Shown here in pieces: positions 9,493 to 18,395 of a DNA stretch of 64,000 bases. The notes beneath the pieces were generated by a model, which did not search any database, was not told the origin of the DNA, and saw nothing but the letters and a program-made list of their open reading frames with translations. Numbering within the stretch: position 1 is the first letter of the stretch; the number at the start of each line of letters is the position of its first letter. Source of the stretch: Leptospira chreensis (GTDB lineage: Bacteria > Spirochaetota > Leptospiria > Leptospirales > Leptospiraceae); assembly GCF_016919165.1 (NCBI RefSeq), contig NZ_JAFFPS010000071.1, forward strand, positions 1 through 64,000, in the 5' to 3' direction. A program made the translations under genes and the position numbers.

Positions 9493-11055
9493 ATGGACGC
9501 ACCACTTATGGATCAAATACTCACCTGGATTGAAACCTATCCCTTGTCCGCCACACTCGTTGGAGTTTTGTTGTTTTTCGTTCTCGTCTTTATCCGGGAT
9601 GTGACACAAAAAACGCACACGATTCAGAGAAACTTCCCCATAGTGGGACGGCTCCGTTATTTCTTAGAAATGATCGGACCGGAACTCAGACAGTACTGGG
9701 TGGCCAACGATAAAGAAGAACGTCCTTTTGATCGATCGGAAAGAAGTTGGATTTATGCCACAGCCAAAGGCCAAAACAATAACTTTGGATTTGGAACCAC
9801 AGAAATCCAATACGAACCAGGTTATCCCATCATCAAACACAAAGCCTTTCCTTATCCAGAAGCCAAGGCTTATATTCATAACAAAGATGCCAGTTGTATC
9901 CCTTGTCTGAAAGTCATCGGAACCAAACGTAAATTTCCATACAGACCTTATTCCATTGTGAATATCTCCGCTATGTCCTTTGGATCTCTTGGAAAAAATG
10001 CAGTGATGGCACTCAACCGAGGAGCGAGAGATTCCGGCGCCTATCAGAACACAGGTGAAGGGGGCTTAAGCCAGTATCATATGGAAGGGGCCGATATGGT
10101 TTGGCAAATTGGAACTGGTTACTTTGGTGCGAGAGACCATTCGGGAAAATTTAGTTTGGAAGCTTTAAAAGAGAAAGTAGCCAAGAACCCTTGTGTGAAG
10201 ATGATCGAAATCAAATTGTCTCAAGGCGCCAAACCAGGAAAAGGTGGAATCCTTCCTGCCAAAAAAGTAAATGCAGAAATTGCAGCCATCCGCCATGTCG
10301 AAGAAGGAAAGGATTGTATCTCTCCCAACTCTCATAGCGAGTTTACCAATGTAAAAGAACTCGTACAATTTATTGAAAGGATAGCAGCAGCAACAGGAAT
10401 CCCTGTGGGAATCAAAAGTGCTGTGGGTGAAATTGAATTTTGGGAAGAGCTGGCCCGCGAGATGAAACAAACATCACAAGGTCCTGATTTTATCACCATC
10501 GATGGAGGAGAAGGAGGAACGGGTGCCGCTCCCCTAACCTATGCCGACCATGTTTCTCTCCCTTTCAAAATTGGATTCCAAAGAGTCTACACTCTCTTTC
10601 AAAGAGAAGGACTATCGGAACAAATTGTATGGATTGGATCAGGGAAACTCGGATTTCCTGATCGCGCCGTGGTTGCGATTGCCATGGGTTGTGATCTCAT
10701 CAATATAGCAAGAGAAGCCATGTTATCCATTGGTTGCATCCAAGCACAAAAATGCCATACAGACCATTGTCCGGCCGGCGTCGCCACTCAGAATTGGTGG
10801 TTACAACGTGGTGTGGATCCAGAAATCAAAGGCAAACGTGCCGCCAAATACATCCAAGGATTTAGAAAAGAGCTTTTGAGTTTGGCTCACTCTTGTGGAT
10901 ACGAACACCCAGGACAATTCACAGGCCAAGATGTTGAAATTAGTATGGGGATGAATCGATACCAAACCTTAGAAGGTCTACTCGGTTACAAACGAGACGA
11001 AGTCAAATTCACTAAACTTCAGGATTATACGGTATTTCCGAAACGACAAGCCTAA
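9493..11055 (+). CDS. Membrane-anchored glutamate-synthase-like FMN protein
   Basis: The 520-residue protein has one N-terminal membrane helix (about 20-35) and then the FMN-binding barrel of the glutamate synthase large subunit. Visible parts are P-Y-S-I-V-N-I-S-A-M-S-F-G-S-L near 152-166, I-D-G-G-E-G-G-T-G-A-A near 336-346, and the three cysteines C415-x5-C421-x4-C426 that hold the [3Fe-4S] cluster in glutamate synthases. The amidotransferase domain is absent, so this belongs to the FMN-binding glutamate synthase family of uncertain reaction, not to classical GltB. Its TAA overlaps the ATG of the next gene (TAATG), which suggests coupling to a nucleotide cyclase. Confidence 0.88.
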   Translation: MDAPLMDQILTWIETYPLSATLVGVLLFFVLVFIRDVTQKTHTIQRNFPIVGRLRYFLEMIGPELRQYWVANDKEERPFDRSERSWIYATAKGQNNNFGFGTTEIQYEPGYPIIKHKAFPYPEAKAYIHNKDASCIPCLKVIGTKRKFPYRPYSIVNISAMSFGSLGKNAVMALNRGARDSGAYQNTGEGGLSQYHMEGADMVWQIGTGYFGARDHSGKFSLEALKEKVAKNPCVKMIEIKLSQGAKPGKGGILPAKKVNAEIAAIRHVEEGKDCISPNSHSEFTNVKELVQFIERIAAATGIPVGIKSAVGEIEFWEELAREMKQTSQGPDFITIDGGEGGTGAAPLTYADHVSLPFKIGFQRVYTLFQREGLSEQIVWIGSGKLGFPDRAVVAIAMGCDLINIAREAMLSIGCIQAQKCHTDHCPAGVATQNWWLQRGVDPEIKGKRAAKYIQGFRKELLSLAHSCGYEHPGQFTGQDVEISMGMNRYQTLEGLLGYKRDEVKFTKLQDYTVFPKRQA

Positions 11056-13127
11056 TGAAAAAACTCTTTTTTGTTCTCCTATTCCTCCACCTAGGTTGTC
11101 TTTCAGAGGAGAGGAATATAAAAGCAGAAATTGTAAAAGGTTTTTTAGACCTAAACAACCATTCCTTCACCGATCAACCGTTTGTTGCATTGAATGGGGA
11201 ATGGAAATTTTTCTGGAATACAGCACCAAACCAAATTCAAGAAACCGATTCCGATTTATTCCTGGACCTTCCGAAACATTGGAATGGATACCAAATGCCA
11301 TACGGAATGCTTGGGGGTTTTGGACATGCTAGTTTTCGGATCAAACTCAAACTGGCAGACAATCTTTCGGAGCTCATGGCCCTCACCGTCCATGAGCAGG
11401 ACACTTCGTACGCCATTTATGTTAATGGAAAGTATTTAGGTGGATCAGGGAAACCAGGTCCCAATCCAAACGAATATATACCAGAAGTTAAATCCAGCAT
11501 TGTTGTTTTGCCGCAAACATCTGACCTCACCATAGACCTCTATGTTGCCAACTATGTACATAGAAAGGGTGGGATTTGGAATGACATCGTCATTTCCCCA
11601 TACACCAAAGCAGAAAACCGACTCACCAAACGAAAGATTAACGAAACCATGTTATCTTCCGTTCTGACCTTCGTGGGTTTGTTTTTTTTGGTGATGTATT
11701 TTTACAATCGTGATGGCAAACACACAGTAGGAATCTTTTTGTTTTCTATCGCCGTTTTGTTTAGAACCATTTCCACTGGGGAAAGAATTTTAATCGAATT
11801 TGTCGATATTCCGTATTGGATTTTATTACGATTGGAATATGTTTCTTGGTTCTGGTCGGCTCCACTCCTCTATCATTATTTTTATACCATTTTTCCAGAA
11901 GACTTCTCCAAACGAATGGGGACTTTCTTTTATATTCTATCATCCATCTTAACCCTTGGACTTTTGTTACCACCGGTTTATTTCACAGAGACAGCCTCCA
12001 TTTATCCAATCGCCTTTGTTGCCAACGGTGTTCTTATTTTTGTTTATTTGTATCGTGCTTACAAAAAAAACCGAATGGAATCCAAACTTCTGTTATTTGG
12101 AATGCTTTTGGTGCTTGTGGGTGCCACCAATGATGTCTTACACGCAGAATCCTACATCCACACTATGTACATAGCACCTGCGAGCGTGGTGATCTTTGTA
12201 TTTTTACAAGTCATTACATTTGGTCGCATTGTTCGCCAAAACTTAACCAAAACTCTCGAATTTGCCCAGGAACAAAAACAACTGAGTGGATCTTTTAGTC
12301 GGTTTGTTCCAACCGAATTTTTATTCCATTTAGGCAAAACAGATATCCGCCACGTGGACTTAGGAGACCAAGTCCAGAAAAGGATGAGTATCCTTTTTGC
12401 TGACATCAGATCCTTTACAGAGTTTTCAGAAACACTCACTCCTAAAGAAAACTTTGATTTTTTAAACAGTTATTTACAACGAGTGGGCCCCATCATCCGA
12501 CACAACAATGGATTCATTGATAAGTTTATCGGTGATGCTGTTATGGCTCTATTTCCTTATGATATCAATGATGCCATCAAAGCAGCCGTTGAAATGCAAG
12601 AGGCCATTCGTATTTACAATAGCCATAGAGCTAACTGTGGTTATATCACTATCGAAGTAGGAATTGGGATCCACACAGGAAATCTCACCTTAGGAATATT
12701 AGGGGAACACAAACGAATGGAAGGGACTGTTATCTCTGATGCAGTGAATCTAGCCTCTCGAATTGAAAAGATCACAAAACTCTTTTCTTCACGCATTGTG
12801 ATCAGTGCGGATACTTTTATCGAAGCCTCCGATGGATTAGGATACCACTACCGGTTACTTGACCGAGTGGCCATCAAAGGAAAAACAGAATCTGTTTTTG
12901 TAGTAGAAGTATTAGATGGATACGAACCAGAGAAAACATCTCGACTCATATCTTCTAAAGATGAATATACCTTAGCCCTAGATGCATTTCGCCGAGATGA
13001 CTTTGAAGAGGCGATTGAAGGATTTACAAAACTTTTAGATCATAACCCCGATGATTCTGTCTCGAGGTTATTTTTAGAACGTAGCCAGGAAGCAAAAGAA
13101 AAATCAAAAATGGAATTTGGAAGTTAA
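11055..13127 (+). CDS. 7TMR-DISM receptor fused to class III nucleotide cyclase
   Basis: The 690-residue protein starts with a signal peptide (possible lipobox ending in L-G-C at 15). A periplasmic jelly-roll domain follows (about 25-185) of the kind found in 7TMR-DISM extracellular regions. Seven or so membrane helices come next (about 195-400), then a class III adenylate/guanylate cyclase domain. The cyclase has F-A-D-I-R-S-F-T near 450 and F-I-G-D-A-V-M-A-L-F near 490, which supply the two metal-binding aspartates, and D-A-V-N-L-A-S-R-I further on. A TPR-like helix pair (about 640-690) closes the protein. It likely makes cAMP or cGMP in response to a periplasmic ligand; sequence alone does not fix the nucleotide. 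The start overlaps the upstream stop (TAATG). Confidence 0.9.
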   Translation: MKKLFFVLLFLHLGCLSEERNIKAEIVKGFLDLNNHSFTDQPFVALNGEWKFFWNTAPNQIQETDSDLFLDLPKHWNGYQMPYGMLGGFGHASFRIKLKLADNLSELMALTVHEQDTSYAIYVNGKYLGGSGKPGPNPNEYIPEVKSSIVVLPQTSDLTIDLYVANYVHRKGGIWNDIVISPYTKAENRLTKRKINETMLSSVLTFVGLFFLVMYFYNRDGKHTVGIFLFSIAVLFRTISTGERILIEFVDIPYWILLRLEYVSWFWSAPLLYHYFYTIFPEDFSKRMGTFFYILSSILTLGLLLPPVYFTETASIYPIAFVANGVLIFVYLYRAYKKNRMESKLLLFGMLLVLVGATNDVLHAESYIHTMYIAPASVVIFVFLQVITFGRIVRQNLTKTLEFAQEQKQLSGSFSRFVPTEFLFHLGKTDIRHVDLGDQVQKRMSILFADIRSFTEFSETLTPKENFDFLNSYLQRVGPIIRHNNGFIDKFIGDAVMALFPYDINDAIKAAVEMQEAIRIYNSHRANCGYITIEVGIGIHTGNLTLGILGEHKRMEGTVISDAVNLASRIEKITKLFSSRIVISADTFIEASDGLGYHYRLLDRVAIKGKTESVFVVEVLDGYEPEKTSRLISSKDEYTLALDAFRRDDFEEAIEGFTKLLDHNPDDSVSRLFLERSQEAKEKSKMEFGS

Positions 13128-13144
13128 GTGAGTTAAGACATTCG

Positions 13145-14455
13145 TCAAAGTAACGAAACCGACTTCCTTTTCTGGTTGAAACGATACCCAAACGCCAATA
13201 CAATTCCAAATCCCAAAACCCCGAGTGCCAAATAGGGCTCAGACACACAAACCGAACCACAAGCGACAATTCCAAGAATGAGCGCCACACAAGGAAGCAC
13301 TGGATACAATGGGGCTTTGTAAGGCCTCGGCATTTCTGGTTCTTTTTTACGCAAAACAAAATAGGAAACTAAACTCAAAATGTACATCCCACAAGCACCT
13401 AATGCTGATATGGTGATGAGTTCTGCCGTGTCTAAAAAACACATACAAAAAATACCTAGAACCCCACCACTGAGGACTGCATTTTGCGGAACCAAAGAAC
13501 CACTACTTAATTTAGAAAGATAGGTAGGTAGATATCCTTCTTTTGCCATCGCATAAACCAACCGCGAGTTTCCAAGGATGATTCCAAAAAGGGATGCGAC
13601 GAGACCAAACAAACCGATGAAAGTAAATACAAAAGGCCAAACCAAATCATTCCCATATAACTTTTGTAATACATAGGACAATGGGTAATCTAACTCAGCG
13701 ATTTCTTTGATATCAACCACAGAGGCAGTAAAAACAAAAATAAGCCCCGCCAAACAGAGTAAAGTAAAAATACCAGCCGTGTATCCGATCGGAATGTCCC
13801 TGGCAGGATTACGAACTTCTTCGGCGGCCAATGCCACTCCTTCCACTGCCAGAAAAAACCAAATAGCAAAAGGAATCGAAAGAAATACAGAATTCCAAGA
13901 GATGGAACTGACTTCAGGCAAAGGAGGAATCCGATCCAAGGAAACATAGGGCACAAGAAAGGCTAAATAGAACAGAAGTCCAAACACCGCCACAAGAGTG
14001 ACTAGAAGTTCAAACCGAGCGGTTTGTTTGATCCCCGTTAAATTGATTAACAACAACAAACAGAACATAACGATACCAGCACCAAATGCTGGTATAACGG
14101 GAAAAAGGAAATGAATGTATCCACCAAGCGCCGAAGCAATGGCAGGTGGTGCGAGTAAAAATTCGACAAGAACCAAATACCCAGTAACTAGTCCAAACAA
14201 ATCGCCAAGAGCCCGTTTGGCATAGGCAGAAGGTCCACCGGATTGTGGGATACTGGCCGCAAGTTCTGTAAAACAAAGGGCAAATAGCACATAGAAGGTG
14301 GCAATCCATCCAACCGCAAAACTAAATTCCCAAAAGCTAGCCTTGGACCATCCAAAATTCCAACCGAAATAATCACCAGAAATGACAAGCCCTACAGCGA
14401 TGCCCCATAAATGCACAGAATGTAGAACTTTATGCATTTTCCCGTCTTCTTTCAT
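13145..14455 (-). CDS. Ethanolamine permease-like amino acid/polyamine/organocation transporter
   Basis: This polytopic protein of about 436 residues has roughly twelve hydrophobic helices. The first carries V-I-S-G-D-Y-F-G-W-N-F-G-W, the hallmark of ethanolamine permeases in the APC superfamily. S-G-G-P-S-A-Y-A-K-R-A near residue 85 matches the substrate-site loop. It probably takes up ethanolamine or a related amine by proton exchange. No ethanolamine ammonia-lyase genes are in view, so the use of the substrate is open. A longer version could begin at TTG 14473, but the ATG at 14455 has GAGG at the right distance and is preferred. It converges on the cyclase gene, with 17 bases between their stop codons. 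Confidence 0.85.
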   Translation of the reverse strand: MKEDGKMHKVLHSVHLWGIAVGLVISGDYFGWNFGWSKASFWEFSFAVGWIATFYVLFALCFTELAASIPQSGGPSAYAKRALGDLFGLVTGYLVLVEFLLAPPAIASALGGYIHFLFPVIPAFGAGIVMFCLLLLINLTGIKQTARFELLVTLVAVFGLLFYLAFLVPYVSLDRIPPLPEVSSISWNSVFLSIPFAIWFFLAVEGVALAAEEVRNPARDIPIGYTAGIFTLLCLAGLIFVFTASVVDIKEIAELDYPLSYVLQKLYGNDLVWPFVFTFIGLFGLVASLFGIILGNSRLVYAMAKEGYLPTYLSKLSSGSLVPQNAVLSGGVLGIFCMCFLDTAELITISALGACGMYILSLVSYFVLRKKEPEMPRPYKAPLYPVLPCVALILGIVACGSVCVSEPYLALGVLGFGIVLAFGYRFNQKRKSVSLL

Positions 14456-14637
14456 GTTACCTCTTTGTAACAAAACATATCTGTATCAAATTCAAAACAA
14501 GAACCAAGTATACAATGAAAAAACAATGTAATATACGAATCAAACTACACCTTTAAGCGACAACTTTTTTCATCGTCCGATTGGGGATGTTTGGCGGGAA
14601 TCATGTCGAACTCAGCTAAATAATGTCCATTTCTCGT

Positions 14638-14656
14638 AGTATTTCTGGTAAATACT
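14638..14656. promoter_or_regulatory. Short inverted repeat AGTATTT/AAATACT
   Basis: AGTATTT and AAATACT face each other across a five-base spacer in the 270-base gap between the permease gene and the coiled-coil protein gene. AAATACT recurs once more at about 14703. It could be an operator for either divergent gene. The rest of the gap is AT-rich with no gene. Confidence 0.25.
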
Positions 14657-14725
14657 AAAATTCGGAATTGCAAATGATTCTAAATCCTAATAATATAGGG
14701 CAAATACTAAGAACGGACTTAAAAA

Positions 14726-15544
14726 ATGCGAAACATCTATCTAACCTTAATTATACTATTATTTACAATTTTTCCCTTAAGTGCAATACAAACCATCCTT
14801 CTCAAACAAGGCAAATCCATCAAAGGGATTGTGACCAACCAGAACGTGGACAATGTCGAAGTAGATACTCAAAACGGAAAACATATGGTGATTTCGAAAA
14901 AGTCTGTTTTGAAAATTATCTACAAAGACTTGGCCGAATCAGAAGAAGAAACGATCCGTAAAGAAGAAGAAGAAAAACGTAAAAACGAAAAAGAAAAGGC
15001 CATCGCCGCCAAACAAGAAGAGATTCGTAAACGTAGAGAAGAACTAACAAGACAAGAATCAGAAAGAAAAGCAAAAGAAGAAGGTGGCGAAGTGGTTACC
15101 CATAGCCTTCGGGATTCCTTTGTTCTTGGTTCCGTTGCCGATGGAAATATGATCACCCTTGCTCCTGACTCGGCAAAGTGTCAAACATATAAAGAGTATT
15201 CAGAATTCTTTTGGTTGTTTGGAGCCCTTCGTTTCAAAGAACCAGATTGGAATGAATTACTTCCTAAAGACAACAGACCTGTTCGCATCAAACAAACTTC
15301 TACTTGGTCAGATATGGCAATTACACTACTTGGCGGATTTCTCGTCACAATCACCAGTAAAACAATCATCGTCGATGTTTGTGAAGGCAGTGGATACCGT
15401 ATGGTTTCTGATTCGGAAATCAAACGCATCAAAGACGAAGCTGTGGAACAAATCAGAACCGAACAAGAGTTAAAAGAAGCGGAAGAAAAATACGAGTTGG
15501 AACAACTAGAAAAAGATTTAGAAGCTTTGAAGAAGAAGAAGTAA
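14726..15544 (+). CDS. Exported coiled-coil protein of unknown function
   Basis: The 272-residue protein has a signal peptide of about 20 residues. A small beta-rich part follows (about 24-65) with a K-G-I-V-T-N-Q-N pattern, then a strongly charged Glu/Lys/Arg coiled coil (about 70-118). A middle globular part holds two cysteines (in A-K-C-Q-T and D-V-C-E-G), and a second charged helix (about 228-272) ends in four lysines. I do not recognise a family. The first lipoprotein of the NCYFNP array starts 16 bases after its stop, so the two may share a transcript. Confidence 0.75.
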   Translation: MRNIYLTLIILLFTIFPLSAIQTILLKQGKSIKGIVTNQNVDNVEVDTQNGKHMVISKKSVLKIIYKDLAESEEETIRKEEEEKRKNEKEKAIAAKQEEIRKRREELTRQESERKAKEEGGEVVTHSLRDSFVLGSVADGNMITLAPDSAKCQTYKEYSEFFWLFGALRFKEPDWNELLPKDNRPVRIKQTSTWSDMAITLLGGFLVTITSKTIIVDVCEGSGYRMVSDSEIKRIKDEAVEQIRTEQELKEAEEKYELEQLEKDLEALKKKK

Positions 15545-15560
15545 TTTTAGGTTGATTCAG

Positions 15561-16373
15561 ATGAATTTGTCAATTTTTCGAATTATTTCCGTTATACGAT
15601 CCAGAAAGTCGATGGGATTGTTACTTCTATCCTTTTCGTTGTTTCAAAATTGTTATTTCAATCCGGTTGTCAATGGATTTTTGAATCCATTGGCGGAGGA
15701 AGATAACAACGCCGCTTATTTAGGTATTCTTGGATTGGCTCCATCATCCTATGGAATCACTGGACAGTTGAAATCCAATGGGTCGGCTGTTGTAGGTGCC
15801 GTTGTAAGTGTTGTAAGTCCACAATCGGAATTAACAAGCACTACCGATTCAGGTGGAAGGTTTCACGTCATTGGCAAACCGGGACCAATAGAACTCCAAG
15901 TGAACCATTCTGGAACCATTTTTAAAATTGAAATTCTAATCATGCCACCTACAGTAAGTTTGGTTAGCATTGGGAATTCTTCCTATACAGTTTCCAATCT
16001 TGAAGCCTATACTTCCACCACCAATGCCCCAGTTTATTTAGATATAGCGAATTCAATACCCTATGATGGAATGTACATTGATTTCACGAATATTCAGGCA
16101 ATATCTGGAGGATTTATGTTTTCGTTTACAGAAGAATTAGAGGAACCTAGCGACCAATTCCTTTGGGTTGCCGAAAATTTTGTAGTGAATCCTTCGATCA
16201 CACTGAATTCTCCAGGGCTTATGGGTAGCGCAGTATCCATTATGATTGATTCAGGCACAATCACCGCTAATACAATCTACAACCTAACATTAAATTCTGG
16301 AATCAAATCCGTTTCGGGAAAATCACTCAAACCAACAAACATCCAGTTCAGAGTTGGAGTTTTAGCGAATTAA
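15561..16373 (+). CDS. NCYFNP-family lipoprotein, copy 1 (type A)
   Basis: This is the first of five tandem paralogs. From the ATG at 15561 the protein has about 270 residues. A signal peptide ends before the lipid-modified Cys in F-Q-N-C-Y-F-N-P, followed by V-N-G-F-L-N-P. A carboxypeptidase-regulatory-like beta domain (about 60-130, with I-T-G-Q-L-K-S and T-D-S-G-G-R-F) comes next. A C-terminal Ig-like domain holds F-S-F-T-E-E-L-E and ends S-G-I-K-S-V-S-G-K-S-L-K-P. The C-terminal part resembles the Ig-like domains found in surface proteins (SbsA/Big_5 type). A TTG at 15552 is possible, but the ATG has better AGG spacing. It shares I-P-Y-D-G-M with copy 3. Confidence 0.82.
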   Translation: MNLSIFRIISVIRSRKSMGLLLLSFSLFQNCYFNPVVNGFLNPLAEEDNNAAYLGILGLAPSSYGITGQLKSNGSAVVGAVVSVVSPQSELTSTTDSGGRFHVIGKPGPIELQVNHSGTIFKIEILIMPPTVSLVSIGNSSYTVSNLEAYTSTTNAPVYLDIANSIPYDGMYIDFTNIQAISGGFMFSFTEELEEPSDQFLWVAENFVVNPSITLNSPGLMGSAVSIMIDSGTITANTIYNLTLNSGIKSVSGKSLKPTNIQFRVGVLAN

Positions 16374-16471
16374 CGCTTCAATTCCAATAATTCGATTCAT
16401 TCATGGAAATATAGATACATTTGAAATTTTGTCTTTTGCTTTTTTAAGTCATTCATCGTTGGGAAAAAAAA

Positions 16472-17299
16472 ATGAAACATAGATTTACAATCCTATTTTA
16501 TTTAATCTTAATTTCTTTAGTTCCCAACTGTTATTTCAATCCAGTTGTGAATGGAATTTTGAATCCGATTAAGGAAGAAAAAAATAATTCATTCCTTGGT
16601 TTACTTGGATTCGGCTCAGCCGGTTCTGACCTACTAATCGTTGGTCAAATCCGTGATCAATTTGGAACGGCATTGCCTGAACTCGTTTTAGTTCCATCCC
16701 CCGTTTCTCTTTTATCCAAATCTATTTCACCTTACAGGACCGATACGGGAGGAAGGTTTTATATTCCTTACCAATCAGGTAGGATTAGTTTTGAAGTTTT
16801 ACAGAATGAATCTACATTTTTCACACTCACGTTAAATGTTTCGGATCCAACGGCCATCACATCAGAGACAAGTGGAGGTCCCGCCGGACTGGAAATTTCC
16901 AATTTAGGTACCATAAGCGCTAGTGCACCACCTAGCTTCTTTGAATTGGTGGGTGTATTTGCAGTGGAAGGACAGTCCACATTGGTAAACATTCATAAAA
17001 CGAATTTGGGAAAATCACCAACAAAATTATTATTAATCTTCGATGAAGCTCCAGCATATGTAGACCCCGAAGACTCATCATGGATTCAAAATTCAGTGGT
17101 CATTGCACCCGCGCCGTCCGTCGGGTATGGGCTTCCAGAAGTTGTTGGAAATCAAATCACCATTAGTGGAGCTGAAGGTATATCTTCTACCAATGTAACT
17201 ACTATTGATTTTACTTCTAATATCAAATCTGTTTCTGGAAAATCACTGACACCTCGAGGAATAAAATTTTGTTATGTGCAAAGTTGTAGTTTTTACTAA
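16472..17299 (+). CDS. NCYFNP-family lipoprotein, copy 2 (type B)
   Basis: The 275-residue paralog has a lipobox V-P-N-C-Y-F-N-P with V-V-N-G-I-L-N-P after it. The same two-domain layout follows: a regulatory-like beta domain with T-D-T-G-G-R-F-Y-I-P-Y, then a C-terminal Ig-like domain ending S-G-K-S-L-T-P-R. It is closest to copy 4, sharing P-Y-Q-x-G and Q-N-E-S stretches and F-F-E-L-V, and differs from copies 1 and 3 in the middle. Two cysteines near the C-terminus (C-Y-V-Q-S-C) are an addition seen in modified form in copy 5. GGGA precedes the ATG. It lies 98 bases after copy 1. Confidence 0.85.
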   Translation: MKHRFTILFYLILISLVPNCYFNPVVNGILNPIKEEKNNSFLGLLGFGSAGSDLLIVGQIRDQFGTALPELVLVPSPVSLLSKSISPYRTDTGGRFYIPYQSGRISFEVLQNESTFFTLTLNVSDPTAITSETSGGPAGLEISNLGTISASAPPSFFELVGVFAVEGQSTLVNIHKTNLGKSPTKLLLIFDEAPAYVDPEDSSWIQNSVVIAPAPSVGYGLPEVVGNQITISGAEGISSTNVTTIDFTSNIKSVSGKSLTPRGIKFCYVQSCSFY

Positions 17300-17350
17300 A
17301 AAATTCGATTCTACGAACTTTTGGATTTCAAAAACTAAATACTTTTTCTT

Positions 17351-17359
17351 TTGCCAAAC
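17351..17359 (+). promoter_or_regulatory. Shared TTGCCAAAC motif upstream of copy 3
   Basis: TTGCCAAAC here recurs at 18296 and 19270 upstream of copies 4 and 5. TTGCCA could be a -35 element. At this copy a plausible -10 (TGTAAG, 17373-17378) leaves almost no leader before the TTG at 17388. Confidence 0.4.
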
Positions 17360-17387
17360 TAATCCTTTATTCTGTAAGAGAAATAAA

Positions 17388-17439
17388 TTGAACCACCATC
17401 ATAGATTATTAAAATTTCCTATTTTTTTTCTGTTTATGG
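17388..17439 (+). other. Out-of-frame signal-peptide segment with T8 run (copy 3)
   Basis: Reading from the TTG at 17388 (AGAGA upstream) gives M-N-H-H-H-R-L-L-K-F-P-I-F-F, a basic then hydrophobic signal-peptide start. It is in a different frame from the body of copy 3. Eight T at 17422-17429 lie at the junction. With seven T the frames join as F-F-C-L-W-M-L-L-G-N-C-Y-F-N-P, a perfect lipoprotein signal. So this is either a true frameshift, a phase-variable homopolymer, or a sequencing error. Confidence 0.7.
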
Positions 17440-18198
17440 ATGTTACTGGGAAATTGTTACTTCAACCCTTTGGTAAATGAATTACTCAATCCAGAAGTAA
17501 AGGAAGAAAACACATCCGCCTTACTTGGATTAACCGGTGGTTTTAACAACCAATCCATTGCCGTGAGTATCACAGGCCAAATCAAAAGTTTGGGAGTGCC
17601 CGTTTCCAATGCCGGACTCCAGCTAATAGGGCCGTCTTTATCGACACAAACAAAGGCAACCACTTCCACTACAAATACTTTCGGTAGATTTTATCTCAAT
17701 GTATTTACTGGACCCGTAACCTTACAACTCACTGATATTAGTACCATAGTCAACATACAGCTTGAGGTCACTCCCACATCATTGACGGTGATCTCAATCG
17801 ATCATTCTGAGTATAAAATTTCGAATTTAGAGGTTTATGATTTGGGCGTAGAGCCACCTACGTATTTGGAATTACTATTTTCTATTCCCTACGATGGAAT
17901 GTTAGTTGATGAAAATAATATCAATTTGTTTGGCGAAAATTTGACCTTTGCATTTTCCGAAGACCTAGAGATGCCGGGAGACTTATCTACTTGGGCGATA
18001 GAAAATGTTTCCATTAGTCCCTCGATTGTTGTATCGACTGCAAGTATCTCGAACAGCGATGCACTCATTTATTTAAATAATGAATTCGATGCGTATACCA
18101 ATTATACCCTAACGCTGAATTCTGGAATCAAATCTATTTCGGGGAAATCGCTCAAACCAACGACGATCCAATTTAGGGTGGATGATCTAGGGAATTGA
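17440..18198 (+). CDS. NCYFNP-family lipoprotein, copy 3 (type A, signal peptide out of frame)
   Basis: The open frame of 252 codons begins M-L-L-G-N-C-Y-F-N-P, so as written it lacks the basic and hydrophobic parts of a signal peptide. Those parts exist just upstream in another frame and would be joined by removing one T from the T8 run at 17422-17429. The body matches copy 1: the I-T-G-Q-I-K-S beta domain, I-P-Y-D-G-M, and the C-terminal S-G-I-K-S-I-S-G-K-S-L-K-P. If the ATG at 17440 is really used, the product would stay in the cytoplasm, with no clear ribosome site. Hence I regard the intact gene as 17388-18198, switched off in this sequence. Confidence 0.8.
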   Translation: MLLGNCYFNPLVNELLNPEVKEENTSALLGLTGGFNNQSIAVSITGQIKSLGVPVSNAGLQLIGPSLSTQTKATTSTTNTFGRFYLNVFTGPVTLQLTDISTIVNIQLEVTPTSLTVISIDHSEYKISNLEVYDLGVEPPTYLELLFSIPYDGMLVDENNINLFGENLTFAFSEDLEMPGDLSTWAIENVSISPSIVVSTASISNSDALIYLNNEFDAYTNYTLTLNSGIKSISGKSLKPTTIQFRVDDLGN

Positions 18199-18295
18199 GG
18201 AGATTTTCGAATCAATTTTTTTCGACTTAACTCTTCAGAATCAGTTCAGAAAACGCCAATACCTTTCTGTTAGGTTAAATTTTTTCTGAATATTC

Positions 18296-18323
18296 TTGCC
18301 AAACTATCCCATTACAATAGAAT
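18296..18323 (+). promoter_or_regulatory. Candidate promoter with shared TTGCCAAAC motif (copy 4)
   Basis: TTGCCA at 18296-18301 and TAGAAT at 18318-18323 are 16 bases apart, a fair sigma-70-type match. They lie about 70 bases before the ATG of copy 4. Confidence 0.45.
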
Positions 18324-18395
18324 TTACTTCATAGGAAACATAACCCTATCAGAATGCATTTCCAACTCCAATCTTCTGATATCCGGAGAAAAGAC

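Noticed and set aside
17274..17480. Open frame of 68 codons overlapping the start of array copy 3
   Set aside because: Only its last part, from TTG 17388, looks meaningful, as the displaced signal peptide; it is treated with copy 3.
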